NCBI RefSeq assembly: GCF_004339745.1
Contig: NZ_SMGP01000001.1
Location: 3,968,001-4,032,000, forward strand
DNA length: 64,000 bases
Origin: Paraburkholderia sp. BL9I2N2
GTDB taxonomy: Bacteria > Pseudomonadota > Gammaproteobacteria > Burkholderiales > Burkholderiaceae
Direction: 5' to 3'
Below the pieces are notes generated by a model. The model ran no database searches, had not been told where the DNA came from, and saw nothing but the letters and a program-made list of their open reading frames with translations. How positions within the stretch are numbered: the stretch's first letter is position 1; the number at the start of each line of letters is the position of its first letter. Position numbers and translations under genes: made by a program. This document shows positions 45,289-57,170 of this stretch, one piece after another.

Positions 45289-46524
45289 TCAACGCGGCTG
45301 ATAAACCCACTTTGCATTCTTGATTTCGACCATCACACGCGCCCGTTGATCGAGCCCGAGGTGATCCGTGGCGCTCATGTTGACGACGCCGTTGGTATCC
45401 GCGAGACCGCGCGTCGCCTCGAGCGCATCGCGCAGCGCGCGACGAAATTCCGGCGTGCCCGGCGCGCCGCTTTTCAGCGCGATCGGCACAGCGTTGCTGA
45501 GCAGCATGCCGGCGTCCCATGTGTACGAGCCGAACGCCGACACGCTGCCCGCGCCACGCACCGCTTCGAAGCGCGCGATGTAGTCGAGCGCGAGGCGCTT
45601 GGCCGGATGATCCGCCGGCAATTGCGCGGCGACCAGTACCGGACTCGCGGGCAGGAACGTGCCGTTGCAGTCGGCGCCGCACACGCGCAGGAAATCGTTA
45701 TTTCCGACTCCGTGATTGTGATAGATCATCCCTTTGTAGCCGCGCTCCCTGAGCGTCTTCGGCGGCAACGCGGCGGGCGTGCCGGCCGCGCCGACCACTA
45801 CCGCGTCGGGGTGCGTCGCGAGAATCTTGAGGACCTGGCCAGTCACGCTCGGATCAGTGCGATTGAAGCGCTCGCTCGCCACCATCTCGATGTGATGCAG
45901 TTGCGCGAACTTCGCGACCTCGGCGTAGAAGGTCTCGCCAAGCGCGTCGGCCTGGCCGATGAAGGCGATGGTTTTGACGCCGTGCAGGCTCGCATGTTCG
46001 GCAATCGCCGACGCCATCATTGCGTCGGTTTGCGGCGTCTTGAAGACCCAGTGGCGTTTTGCATCCACCGGCTCGATGATCTTCGCCGACGACGCCAGCG
46101 AGATCATCGGCGTTTGAGCTTCGGCGACCACGTCGATCATCGCCAGCGAATTCGGCGTGATCGACGAACCGATGATCGCGTCGACGTGATTTTCGGAGAT
46201 CAGTTTCTTGGTGTCCTGTACGGCCTGGGTCGTGTCGGACGCGTCGTCGAGCACGATGTATTCGACGCTCTGACCGCCAATCTGTTTGGGCAGCAGCGCG
46301 ACCGTATCGCGCGCGGGAATGCCGAGCGACGCGGCCGGCCCGGTGAGCGACAACACGAGGCCGATTTTCACTTGCGCCAGCGCGATGCCGGGCAACACGC
46401 CGGCAAGCGTCGCGCACAACGCAACGGCGCGGCGCGCGAGCCGATTGCGCGAGGGCGTCAAGCGCAAGTGGTTGGATGCGCGAGCGCGCCGGGTTCCAGG
46501 TTCAAGAGATTCGATTCGCGGCAT
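45289..46524 (-). CDS. Leu/Ile/Val-type periplasmic binding protein
   Basis: This 411-aa protein has a long basic leader and signal helix ending near GIALAQ (about residue 50), then a type I periplasmic binding fold (VKIGLVLSLTGPAASLGIPARD). Such proteins feed HAAT-family ABC importers for branched-chain amino acids, amides or aromatic acids. No permease or ATPase genes are adjacent, so it is an orphan subunit. A shorter start within the basic leader is possible. Confidence 0.85.
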   Translation of the reverse strand: MPRIESLEPGTRRARASNHLRLTPSRNRLARRAVALCATLAGVLPGIALAQVKIGLVLSLTGPAASLGIPARDTVALLPKQIGGQSVEYIVLDDASDTTQAVQDTKKLISENHVDAIIGSSITPNSLAMIDVVAEAQTPMISLASSAKIIEPVDAKRHWVFKTPQTDAMMASAIAEHASLHGVKTIAFIGQADALGETFYAEVAKFAQLHHIEMVASERFNRTDPSVTGQVLKILATHPDAVVVGAAGTPAALPPKTLRERGYKGMIYHNHGVGNNDFLRVCGADCNGTFLPASPVLVAAQLPADHPAKRLALDYIARFEAVRGAGSVSAFGSYTWDAGMLLSNAVPIALKSGAPGTPEFRRALRDALEATRGLADTNGVVNMSATDHLGLDQRARVMVEIKNAKWVYQPR

Positions 46525-46778
46525 GCTGTCTCCTCACGTTGGTTTTTCGTTTTTGATGTGCTGCCGATGTCCCGGCTCATGCCCTGCTCACGTGCCGTTC
46601 ACACGCGGCTTCGCGACGGTCCTGCGATGAACTCGCAGTCGGCCACCCCGGCCACGCCGTCGCGCCAGTCAGTGTAGCCGCGCGCACTCGCCGCGGCATC
46701 GGGCGAAACCCTTTCGAATCGGGCGCGGCGCGCTGCGGAACGCGGCCCGGACGCCGCACTCCGCACAAAAGCAGCGCT

Positions 46779-47762
46779 TCAATCCAGCGGCGCGATGCCC
46801 TGGTCGATCGAACCGAAAATCGACTTGCCCGCTTCGTCGAACATTTCGATCTTCACCGTATCGCCGTACTTCATGAACTCGGTCTGCGGCGCGCCGTGCT
46901 CGATGGTTTCGAGGCAGCGCTTCTCGGCGATACAGCAGTAGCCGCGCTTGGCGTCCTTGTTCGACACCGTGCCCGAGCCGACGATCGCGCCCGCGCGCAG
47001 ATTGCGCGTCTTCGCCGCGTGCGCGATCAACTGGCCGAAGTGAAACACCATGTCGGTGCCGGCGTCCGGCTGGCCGACCTTCCTGTTGTTCCAGTGGACG
47101 ATCATCGGCCGATGCACGCGGCCTTCGCGCCAGTGTTCGCCGAGTTCGTCGGGCGTCACCGCGACCGGTGCGAACGAGGTGGCCGGCTTGCTCTGGAAAA
47201 AGCCGAAGCCCTTCGCGAGTTCGGCGGGAATCAGATTGCGCAGCGAGACGTCGTTGACGAGCGTGATCAGACGCACGCTTCTGAGCGCCTGGTCGGGCGT
47301 GGCGCCCATCGGCACGTCGGAGGTGATCACGGCGACTTCCGCCTCGAAGTCGATACCGAATGCTTCGGACGCGCACAGCACGTCGTCTTTCGGCCCGATG
47401 AAGTCGTCGCTGCCGCCTTGGTACATCAGCGGATCGGTCCAGAATTCCGGCGGCATTTCCGCGCCGCGCGCGCGCCGCACCAGTTCGACATGATTCACAT
47501 ACGACGAGCCGTCGGCCCATTGAAACGCGCGCGGCAGCGGCGCCATGCATTCCTTGGCGTCGAACGGGAACGTGTTGCGCGCGCGGCCCTGATTGAGCGC
47601 GTCGTACAGATCGTGCAATTGCGGCGCGTAGAAGGCCCAGTCGTCGAGCACGCGCTGCAACGTGGGCGCGATCGCGTCGGCGATAGCCGCGGTGTGCAGG
47701 TCGCGGGACACGACGATCAGCTGGCCGTCGCGCGTGCCGTCCTTCAGCGTGGCAAGTTTCAT
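46779..47762 (-). CDS. Fumarylacetoacetate hydrolase-family protein
   Basis: This 327-aa enzyme has the FAH metal-binding blocks DFEAEVAVI and ITLVNDVSLRN and the catalytic-lid region EWALNN-like PLMYQGGSDDF. Its full-length two-domain form resembles the fumarylacetoacetases of aromatic amino acid and gentisate breakdown. An IclR regulator, a common controller of aromatic catabolism, is divergent. No maleylacetoacetate isomerase or dioxygenase gene is adjacent, so the pathway stays open. Confidence 0.85.
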   Translation of the reverse strand: MKLATLKDGTRDGQLIVVSRDLHTAAIADAIAPTLQRVLDDWAFYAPQLHDLYDALNQGRARNTFPFDAKECMAPLPRAFQWADGSSYVNHVELVRRARGAEMPPEFWTDPLMYQGGSDDFIGPKDDVLCASEAFGIDFEAEVAVITSDVPMGATPDQALRSVRLITLVNDVSLRNLIPAELAKGFGFFQSKPATSFAPVAVTPDELGEHWREGRVHRPMIVHWNNRKVGQPDAGTDMVFHFGQLIAHAAKTRNLRAGAIVGSGTVSNKDAKRGYCCIAEKRCLETIEHGAPQTEFMKYGDTVKIEMFDEAGKSIFGSIDQGIAPLD

Positions 47763-47890
47763 AGAGGAATGAACCGTGTTAGTGACGATAGAAGGAATCT
47801 ATTCTACGATGGTGAATCGGCGCGGCCCAAGTGCCCGCAGTCTGCGTCGTCCGTGTGTCACTTTTTGAATGCGCTGCGTGCGCCTCGCTC

Positions 47891-48784
47891 ATGCCTCCAA
47901 ATGCCCGCTCCGGCGCGATCCGTACCGACGCCGACTCCGCTCCACCGCTCGACCCGACCGAACCCGACGACGACAGCGTCGAGAGCGGCGAGGAAAAGCT
48001 GCGCTCGGGCATCCAGTCGATCGAAGTCGGCTTCAAGTTGCTCGACGTGCTGACCCACGAGCCGCGCGCCATGATGCTGCGCGATCTCGCCCAGCGTGCG
48101 GGCATGAGCCCGGCGAAGGCGCATCGTTATCTCGTGAGTTTTCTGCGCCTCGGTGTGGTGTCGCAAGACCCGCTGTCGGGCCGCTATGAACTTGGCGGGT
48201 TCGCGCTGCAATTGGGACTCGCGCGGCTGGCTCGGGTCGACGGCGTCAAGCTCGCGCGCGTCGCGCTGTCGGAACTGCGCGACCGGCTCGATCTCACCGT
48301 GGGCATCGCGGTATGGGGCAATCAGGGGCCGACCATGGTGCACTGGATGGAGTCGAGCTATCCGGCCAAGGCGTCGCTGAAACTCGGCGATGTGATGCCG
48401 CTGCTCAGTTCCGCCACCGGGCTGCTGTTCGCCGCGTACCTGCCAGCGAGCAAGACCGCTGCGATGCTCGAACGCGAACTGGCCGACTCGCGCCGTTCGA
48501 CGCATATGGGCGGCCCGCGCACGCGCGACGAAGTCGAGCAGATCCTCGCGCAAGTGCGGGAGCATCAGGCGGCGCGCGTGGAAGGCATGTTGCTGCCGAC
48601 CATTCACGCGTTCTGCATGCCGGTGTTCGATTCGACCGGCGAACTCGCGCTCGGCCTCGTCGCGCTCGGTCATGAAGGCGCGTTCGATATTCGCTGGGGC
48701 GGCGAGATCGATATGGCGTTGCGCGAGTGCGCGCAAAAGCTCTCGTATGAGCTGGGGTATAGTGCGTCGCCACGCGACGAATAG
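47891..48784 (+). CDS. IclR-family transcriptional regulator
   Basis: This 297-aa regulator has an acidic N-terminal tail (about 1-40), winged HTH (about 45-105, LRDLAQRAGMSPAKAHRYL) and an IclR effector domain with GIAVWGNQGPTMVHW and LLPTIHAFCMPVFD. The ATG at 47891 is preferred. It is divergent from the fumarylacetoacetase-family gene and is likely its regulator. Confidence 0.86.
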   Translation: MPPNARSGAIRTDADSAPPLDPTEPDDDSVESGEEKLRSGIQSIEVGFKLLDVLTHEPRAMMLRDLAQRAGMSPAKAHRYLVSFLRLGVVSQDPLSGRYELGGFALQLGLARLARVDGVKLARVALSELRDRLDLTVGIAVWGNQGPTMVHWMESSYPAKASLKLGDVMPLLSSATGLLFAAYLPASKTAAMLERELADSRRSTHMGGPRTRDEVEQILAQVREHQAARVEGMLLPTIHAFCMPVFDSTGELALGLVALGHEGAFDIRWGGEIDMALRECAQKLSYELGYSASPRDE

Positions 48785-48876
48785 GCGTGATGTTGCGCGT
48801 TGGACGCTTGTTGGTCGCAAGACTTGAAGCGAACTCAGTCGGCAACGCGGCAATACGGCGTTGCATGCGTGGTTCT

Positions 48877-48900
48877 GCGTACTGAACGTACGCGTGTTTT
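48877..48900 (+). terminator. Probable terminator after the IclR gene
   Basis: The stem gcgtac (48877-48882) pairs with gtacgc (48888-48893) and is followed by gtgTTTT. A second inverted repeat, gcaacgc/gcgttgc, precedes it near 48843-48862. No gene is visible in 48785-49061. Confidence 0.4.
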
Positions 48901-49061
48901 CATCGGCGCGGAACATCGCTCGCGGCTGTGCGGTCGAATCGGTTCGCTGCCTGCCTCGTACGCATCAGGCATCAGGCCTGGCGTCTTTTTCGAAATATTC
49001 GCCGCTCACACGCGCCGCTCGTCGATTCCGAAGTTTTCCGCCCGCACACATTCACTGACCG

Positions 49062-50351
49062 ATGTCCTCCGCTCCCGTGACCCGCCGTTCCGATCACACG
49101 CCGCCCAGCGGGCCGCGCACCGGTTTGCGCGTGTGGCGCTGGATCGTGGTGCTGCTGGTCGTGGCCGTGTTGCACTGGATCGCCGCGCAATGGGTCGAGC
49201 GCAATCGCGCGACGCTCAACCCCTCGGACAATGAGCATGTTCCCGTGCAGGTCGCGTTGCTGACGCCCGAACGCATCGAACGCAAACCGGCCGCCGCGTC
49301 ACCCGCGCCTGAACCGGCACCGGCGCGCCACGCCGCGGCGAGCAAGCCGCGCGAACATGTGCTCACCGCCTTGCAACCGGCAAAGCAGGCCGCGCCAGCA
49401 GCACCTGCCGCGGCATCTGACGTCATGGCAAGCGCCCCGGCCGCAGCAGGCCCCACCGCGGCACCCAATGCCACCGCCAGCGCCGCCGGCACAGCCAGCG
49501 CTCCCGCTGCCGCGAGCGCGCCGCAAGCGTCGCCCGGCGTGAAGTTCTCCGTCCCGCCGTCGGGCGAATTGCAATACGACACGTTCTACAACGGCGTGCG
49601 CAACCAGCCCGGCACGATCCACTGGACCAGCAACGCGCAAAGCTACGAAATGGTCGTCTCCGTGCCACTGCCTTTCGTCGGTACATTCGTGTATTCGAGC
49701 CACGGCCGCATCGACGCATTCGGCCTCGCGCCGGATCAGTACGTCGAAAAGCGCGGACGCCGGCCGGAAGACATCGCGATCTTCAACCGCACTGACAAGA
49801 AAATCGCCTTTACTCGCACCCCAACCACGCTGCCGTTACCCGACGGCGCGCAGGACCGTTTCAGCATGGTGATGCAACTCGCCAGCCTCGTGCGCGGCGA
49901 CCCGGCCGCCTACAAGCCGGGCGTGACGCGGCAGTTCTTCGTGGTGGATAACGATAGCGGCGAAAACTGGCCGGTCGAGACGATCGGCGACGAAACCATC
50001 CGCACGGCCCAAGGTTTCCTCGACACGCGCCATTTCAAGCGCCTGCCCCGCCGCGATGGCGATTTGCGCCGCATCGACGTGTGGCTTGCGCCGTCGCTCG
50101 GCTGGCTGGCCGCGCGTATCGTTCAGACGGAACCTAACGGCACGCAATTCGAACTGGTATGGCGCGGCAAGCTCAATGCCGACACGGCCGGCAGCCCGCC
50201 CAACAGCAATGGCGACGCAAGCACGCCTTCCCCTGACATTTCGACCAGCCCGCCAGCGCCGGCCGCATCGGCAGTTACGCCCGAGGCCGTGCCCTCATCT
50301 CCGGTCGATCCGACCGATCCCGCCAATACACCCGGCATCATCAAACCCTAA
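49062..50351 (+). CDS. DUF3108 family envelope protein with TonB-like N-terminus
   Basis: This 429-aa protein has one N-terminal membrane helix (about 24-44), an Ala/Pro-rich periplasmic linker (about 65-165) and a DUF3108 beta domain (about 170-380, with PPSGELQYDTFYNG). A Pro/Ser-rich tail ends it. The helix plus Pro-rich linker plan resembles TonB, but the C-terminal TonB fold is absent. Function is unknown. Confidence 0.78.
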   Translation: MSSAPVTRRSDHTPPSGPRTGLRVWRWIVVLLVVAVLHWIAAQWVERNRATLNPSDNEHVPVQVALLTPERIERKPAAASPAPEPAPARHAAASKPREHVLTALQPAKQAAPAAPAAASDVMASAPAAAGPTAAPNATASAAGTASAPAAASAPQASPGVKFSVPPSGELQYDTFYNGVRNQPGTIHWTSNAQSYEMVVSVPLPFVGTFVYSSHGRIDAFGLAPDQYVEKRGRRPEDIAIFNRTDKKIAFTRTPTTLPLPDGAQDRFSMVMQLASLVRGDPAAYKPGVTRQFFVVDNDSGENWPVETIGDETIRTAQGFLDTRHFKRLPRRDGDLRRIDVWLAPSLGWLAARIVQTEPNGTQFELVWRGKLNADTAGSPPNSNGDASTPSPDISTSPPAPAASAVTPEAVPSSPVDPTDPANTPGIIKP

Positions 50352-50538
50352 GCGACGAATCCGAACTAGGTCTCCATCAGATCGGCGAAACTTCCGCATT
50401 AAGGTTGACTCGCACCAACTGCTGCAACTGTTCGCGCCTATGCTGCGTATATGGATCAGCGGTAATTAGCCCATCACAGATGGGACACAGCGCGCGCGAA
50501 TGGACCCTTCCACTGCGTTCCCCTTCAAAGGAGCCCGC

Positions 50539-51327
50539 ATGCAAGTGAACATCAACGGTATCGAGACGCGCTATGTGCTGAGCAACGAGGGCGGCGGCCC
50601 GTGGCTGACGTTCATCCATCAGCTCGGTGGTGATTTGTCCGTGTGGGACCAGCTCGCAGGCTATTTCCGCGACGACTACACCGTGCTGCGCTACGACGTG
50701 CGCGGCCACGGCAAGACCGCCGCATCCGGCGCGCCCTTCAGCATCGCCGATCTGTCGCACGATCTCGTCACGCTGCTCGATGCACTCGACGCACCCAGTA
50801 CGCATCTGGTCGGCATGTCGATGGGCGGCATGATCGCCCAGCAATTCACACTCGATCATCCCGCGCGCGTCGACTCCTTGACGATCGCCGACAGCAGCGC
50901 CGGCATGCCGCCGGAAGCCCGCGCCACGTGGGATCAGCGCGCCGCGGCGGCCCGCCGCGACGGGATGGCGTCGCTCGTGCCCGCGACATTGAGCCGCTGG
51001 CTGACAGCCGATTTTCAGGCCGCGCATCCCGAAGCGGTCGAGCAGATCCGCGACGTGTTGACCCACACGTTGTCAGAAGGCTACGCCATGGCGTGCGAAG
51101 CCCTGCGCGATTTCGACGTACGCAGTAAGCTGGGAGCAATCCGATGCCCAACATTGACCGTGGCGGGCCGCCACGACACGGGCACGCCGCCTGCTTCTAC
51201 ACAGGCAATAGCAGAGGCCATCGAAGGCGCACGTTTCGAACTGCTGGATGCCGCTCATCTCGCGCCCATCGAGCAATCTCACCGTTTTGCTGCACTGCTT
51301 GAAACGTTTCTTGAAAGGCCGGTCTAA
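50539..51327 (+). CDS. Alpha/beta hydrolase, 3-oxoadipate enol-lactonase-like
   Basis: This 262-aa enzyme starts at MQVNINGIETRYVL (ATG 50539, after AAAGGAG). The catalytic triad is Ser in GMSMGG, Asp in GRHDTGTPP and His in LDAAHLAPIE. It resembles PcaD, which opens 3-oxoadipate enol-lactone in the beta-ketoadipate pathway. No other pca gene is adjacent, so the substrate is not certain. Confidence 0.82.
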   Translation: MQVNINGIETRYVLSNEGGGPWLTFIHQLGGDLSVWDQLAGYFRDDYTVLRYDVRGHGKTAASGAPFSIADLSHDLVTLLDALDAPSTHLVGMSMGGMIAQQFTLDHPARVDSLTIADSSAGMPPEARATWDQRAAAARRDGMASLVPATLSRWLTADFQAAHPEAVEQIRDVLTHTLSEGYAMACEALRDFDVRSKLGAIRCPTLTVAGRHDTGTPPASTQAIAEAIEGARFELLDAAHLAPIEQSHRFAALLETFLERPV

Positions 51328-51444
51328 CCGGTAGGTTCGGAACTTTACAAGCGTCAATCCGGACCCACCCCTTGAATTCCAAACCATACGCTCCACCTAT
51401 GGCGCAGGAATGGCCAGGAGCCAACGGAAATAAGGAGTGTCGCC

Positions 51445-51702
51445 ATGCAAATGATCTACAACAGCCCCAACTATTGTGTCGTCGAGTTTCCGCCGCAGGA
51501 AGGCCCGCTGGCCATGAAGTCGGGCGGCTACGAGATCGTCGACAAAAACATGCAGCGTGAGATCTATATCGACGGAGCAATGGCGGCGCGTTTTCGCGAG
51601 CACGTGCAGAAGCTGATCGAAGAGGAGCCGTCGCTGGATGAAGTAGACGAATTCCTCGGTCAGTTCGACAGCCTGATGCATCAACCGGTGATTCTTCACT
51701 AA
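51445..51702 (+). CDS. DUF3567 family protein
   Basis: This 85-aa acidic protein has a strong AAGGAG ribosome site. The sequence MQMIYNSPNYCVVEFP with the GGYEIVDKNMQREIYIDG block is typical of the betaproteobacterial DUF3567 family. Function is unknown. A terminator follows about 105 bp downstream. Confidence 0.82.
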   Translation: MQMIYNSPNYCVVEFPPQEGPLAMKSGGYEIVDKNMQREIYIDGAMAARFREHVQKLIEEEPSLDEVDEFLGQFDSLMHQPVILH

Positions 51703-51808
51703 CGGCAGGGTTCGATTTAACGTTTTTGGCGACATACATCGACCGCGCCGTCCGGCCCCGTAACCGGGTAACCCGGCGGCTTTTACAAGTCGGTCGGCAA
51801 ATATGAAG

Positions 51809-51848
51809 CGGCCCAGCAGGCTTTTGTCTCGCTGGGCCGTTTTCTTTG
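51809..51848 (+). terminator. Intrinsic terminator
   Basis: cggcccagc (51809-51817) pairs with gctgggccg (51831-51839), followed by TTTTCTTT. It closes the DUF3567 unit. The 312-bp gap 51703-52014 also holds a tandem repeat and the metH -10 box. Confidence 0.8.
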
Positions 51849-51855
51849 CCATGCC

Positions 51856-51891
51856 GGTTTAACGTTTGCTTTAACGTTCGCTTTTACGTTC
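51856..51891. repeat. Three tandem 12-bp degenerate repeats
   Basis: The units ggtttaacgttt, gctttaacgttc and gcttttacgttc follow each other without gaps just after the terminator and about 125 bp before metH. Each contains (T)AACGTT or a close form. Confidence 0.5.
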
Positions 51892-51967
51892 TTTTCCATG
51901 CAGTGCACCCTCGACAGCCCGGGTGACTGCGCCTCGCCCGCGCCGGGCGGATCTGCCCGGCAGCGGC

Positions 51968-51973
51968 TACAAT
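51968..51973 (+). promoter_or_regulatory. -10 box (TACAAT) of the metH operon
   Basis: GGCTACAATGA lies about 42 bp upstream of the start codon. No clear -35 or methionine-related riboswitch is visible in the leader. Confidence 0.35.
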
Positions 51974-52014
51974 GACAGGTTTCCCGAAAAAGCCGGCGCA
52001 AGCCCTCGTCCGCC

Positions 52015-53085
52015 ATGAACCAGCCCGCTCAAACCGCCACGCCAGTCCGTCCCGACGCCGCCTACACGCGCGGCACGGGGCTGCCCGCGCTGCTCAAGTC
52101 GCGCATCCTGATCCTGGACGGCGCAATGGGCACGATGATCCAGCGCTACAAGCTCGACGAAGCCCGCTATCGCGGCGAGCGCTTCAAGGACTACGGGCGC
52201 GACATCAAAGGCAACAACGAACTGCTGTCGATCACGCAGCCGCAAATCATCAGCGAGATCCACGAGCAGTATCTGGCGGCGGGCGCGGACATCATCGAAA
52301 CCAACACGTTCGGTGCGACCACGGTTGCCCAGGCGGACTACGGCATGGAAGCGCTCGCCGTCGAGATGAATCTCGAATCGGCGAAACTGGCGCGTGCCGC
52401 CTGCGACAAATTTTCGACGCCCGACAAGCCGCGTTTCGTCGCCGGCGCGATCGGACCGACGCCGAAGACCGCGAGCATTTCCCCTGACGTGAACGATCCG
52501 GGCGCGCGCAATGTGACGTTCGACGAACTACGCGCAGCCTACTACGACCAGGCCAAGGCTTTGCTCGACGGCGGCGCGGATCTGTTCCTCGTCGAGACCA
52601 TTTTCGACACGCTCAACGCGAAGGCTGCGCTGTTTGCTCTCGACGAACTGTTCGAAGACACTGGCGAGCGTTTGCCGATCATGATCTCCGGCACCGTCAC
52701 CGATGCGTCGGGCCGCATTCTGTCGGGTCAAACGGTTGAAGCGTTCTGGAACTCGCTGCGTCATGCGAAGCCGCTCACGTTCGGTTTGAATTGCGCGTTG
52801 GGCGCGGCTTTGATGCGTCCGTATATCGCCGAATTGGCCAAGCTTTGCGACACGTACGTGTCGTGCTATCCGAACGCCGGCTTGCCGAATCCGATGAGCG
52901 ATACGGGCTTCGACGAACTGCCCGCGGATACGTCGGGTCTACTGAAGGAATTCGCGCAGGCCGGGCTTGTGAATATCGCCGGCGGTTGCTGTGGCACGAC
53001 GCCGGAGCATATCGCGGCGATTGCCCAGGCGCTGGCCGAAGTGAAGCCGCGCGCGTGGCCCACGCAATACCGCGACGCAGCCTGA
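52015..53085 (+). CDS. metH: Methionine synthase, homocysteine-binding module (split MetH, part 1)
   Basis: This 356-aa protein is the homocysteine-activating barrel of cobalamin-dependent methionine synthase. It holds DGAMGTMIQ at the N-terminus and the three zinc cysteines: one in GLNCALG and the pair in GGCCGTTP near the C-terminus. The remaining domains are in a second gene 87 bp downstream. Both halves look complete and well coded, so the split is a natural arrangement rather than a frameshift. Confidence 0.93.
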   Translation: MNQPAQTATPVRPDAAYTRGTGLPALLKSRILILDGAMGTMIQRYKLDEARYRGERFKDYGRDIKGNNELLSITQPQIISEIHEQYLAAGADIIETNTFGATTVAQADYGMEALAVEMNLESAKLARAACDKFSTPDKPRFVAGAIGPTPKTASISPDVNDPGARNVTFDELRAAYYDQAKALLDGGADLFLVETIFDTLNAKAALFALDELFEDTGERLPIMISGTVTDASGRILSGQTVEAFWNSLRHAKPLTFGLNCALGAALMRPYIAELAKLCDTYVSCYPNAGLPNPMSDTGFDELPADTSGLLKEFAQAGLVNIAGGCCGTTPEHIAAIAQALAEVKPRAWPTQYRDAA

Positions 53086-53172
53086 GCCCAGCGGCGCCTC
53101 GCCGAGCTGGCGCCGCCGCACTTCCGCTATCGAACACGACGCACTTAATCGCAGCAATCGAGCACATACGCC

Positions 53173-55890
<2,718 letters not shown>

Positions 55891-56049
55891 GCCTTCGGGC
55901 GTGGCGGGAAGCCCACTATATCGGCCTTGAAAGACTGAATATTTGCGGCAACGTAATTTTCGGCTTTGTAGACTGAGGCGGCTTGACCCCGCCAGACGCG
56001 GCCAAAACGCGTCGGCTTACTAATTGCAATCGTCAACGGAGAAAATCGT

Positions 56050-56259
56050 ATGAAGAAGCTGACGCTGTTGTTGACCGCTGTTTCGCTTGCCTTGGGCGCC
56101 ACGGCGGCGCTGGCCCAGCCCGCCGCGCCTGGCGGTTCCAGCTCGGTCAGTTCGTATTCGCCGCCCACGGTGAAACACGTCAAGAAACCGAAGAAACAGA
56201 AAGCGAAGAAGGGTGCGTCGGCTCCCGCGGCCGCGCCGGCGGACGCCGCCAGCCAGTAA
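56050..56259 (+). CDS. Small secreted basic protein
   Basis: This 69-aa protein has a Sec signal peptide (about 1-22, ending ALAQ) and a short mature part with a lysine-rich centre (HVKKPKKQKAKKG) and Ala/Pro tail. A GGAG precedes the ATG and an intrinsic terminator follows. No function can be assigned. Confidence 0.65.
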   Translation: MKKLTLLLTAVSLALGATAALAQPAAPGGSSSVSSYSPPTVKHVKKPKKQKAKKGASAPAAAPADAASQ

Positions 56260-56299
56260 GCACAGTACGGCAGCGCCGGCCGGTCTGAATCTCTGAACA

Positions 56300-56329
56300 A
56301 AAAAGAGCCCGCATCGAGCGGGCTCTTTT
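56300..56329. terminator. Bidirectional intrinsic terminator
   Basis: aaaagagcccgc (56301-56312) pairs with gcgggctctttt (56318-56329) around a 5-nt loop. It lies between the small secreted protein and the convergent DUF1840 gene. Confidence 0.88.
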
Positions 56330-56405
56330 CATTGGTGCGCAAGGTTCGCGCCGCCGGGCGCCGCGGCTTTATCGAAAGCGCCGCGCACAGCGGTTCAGCG
56401 CCGGA

Positions 56406-56732
56406 TCAGATACCCCAGACGATATCCGCGTTTTCCTTCTGCGCCGCGCGCAGCATGTCGAGGAACGGATACGCACGCTGCGCGAGTCCCGGCGGAATCT
56501 CGTGATGCTCGTGGCCGTCTTCGCCTTCGTGGAAATGGCCGTCGTGCTCGGCACGTTCCTGCTTGTCGACGGAAATCGCTGCCTCGAGTTTCTCGATGGC
56601 GGGGGCCAGTTCGTCGTGAGTGATGACGCCGCGTTGACCCAGCCGCTTGCCGACGATGCCGACCAGGTACTGGGCAAGGTTTTCCAGCATCATCACGTCC
56701 GGGCAGGCTCGGCATTTGAAAGTAATCAACAT
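56406..56732 (-). CDS. DUF1840 family protein
   Basis: This 108-aa protein begins MLITFKCRACPDVMMLENLAQYL with a C-x-x-C pair and has a His/Glu-rich middle (HDGHFHEGEDGHEHHE) that could bind metal. It matches the betaproteobacterial DUF1840 type. It is divergent from argS across a 438-bp gap (56733-57170). That gap holds a small palindrome tagca-cc-tgcta (56863-56874) but no gene I can support. Confidence 0.8.
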   Translation of the reverse strand: MLITFKCRACPDVMMLENLAQYLVGIVGKRLGQRGVITHDELAPAIEKLEAAISVDKQERAEHDGHFHEGEDGHEHHEIPPGLAQRAYPFLDMLRAAQKENADIVWGI

Positions 56733-57170
56733 GACTGTTCCCTTTTTCGTTATGTTGGATTGGCGCGCGAGCGGCTCAAAGGCGGCTGCCGGCGCGCGTT
56801 ACGTTGGCTCGCCGATCAGGCGCGGCGGCCACGGCCCTTGTTGGGCATCTCATTGAACATATTAGCACCTGCTAAAATCCGTCTGGACGGAAAAGCGTGC
56901 CGCAATGCGCCGCGCGCGCGGCGAAGCGCAGGTAGCGTGGCTCGGCCGGTTGTGCGCAACCCGCATGCCGCGCCAGCCAACGCCATGGCAAGCCGCCGCG
57001 CACCGCACTCGATGCGTTGCAGGCAACGTGCCTGATACCGCACCCATTGCGACCGCTGCGCTTCGGCAGATGCATGCCGCTTTCCACGCTTCTGACGAAC
57101 CGGCCGCGCCTGCCGCGCGGCCGGCGCCTCTCCCGCATCACCGGATTGCCTCACTGGACTCGCAACAAGC

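Noticed and set aside
44005..46677. Long open frame of about 890 codons on the plus strand
   Set aside because: It lies antisense to PhaM, the hydratase and the Liv-type binding protein; composition is Arg/His-rich as expected of the reverse strand of GC-rich genes.
51892..52014. SAH, SAM or cobalamin riboswitch upstream of metH
   Set aside because: No GAGGAGCGCUGC-type SAH core or B12-box was found in the leader.
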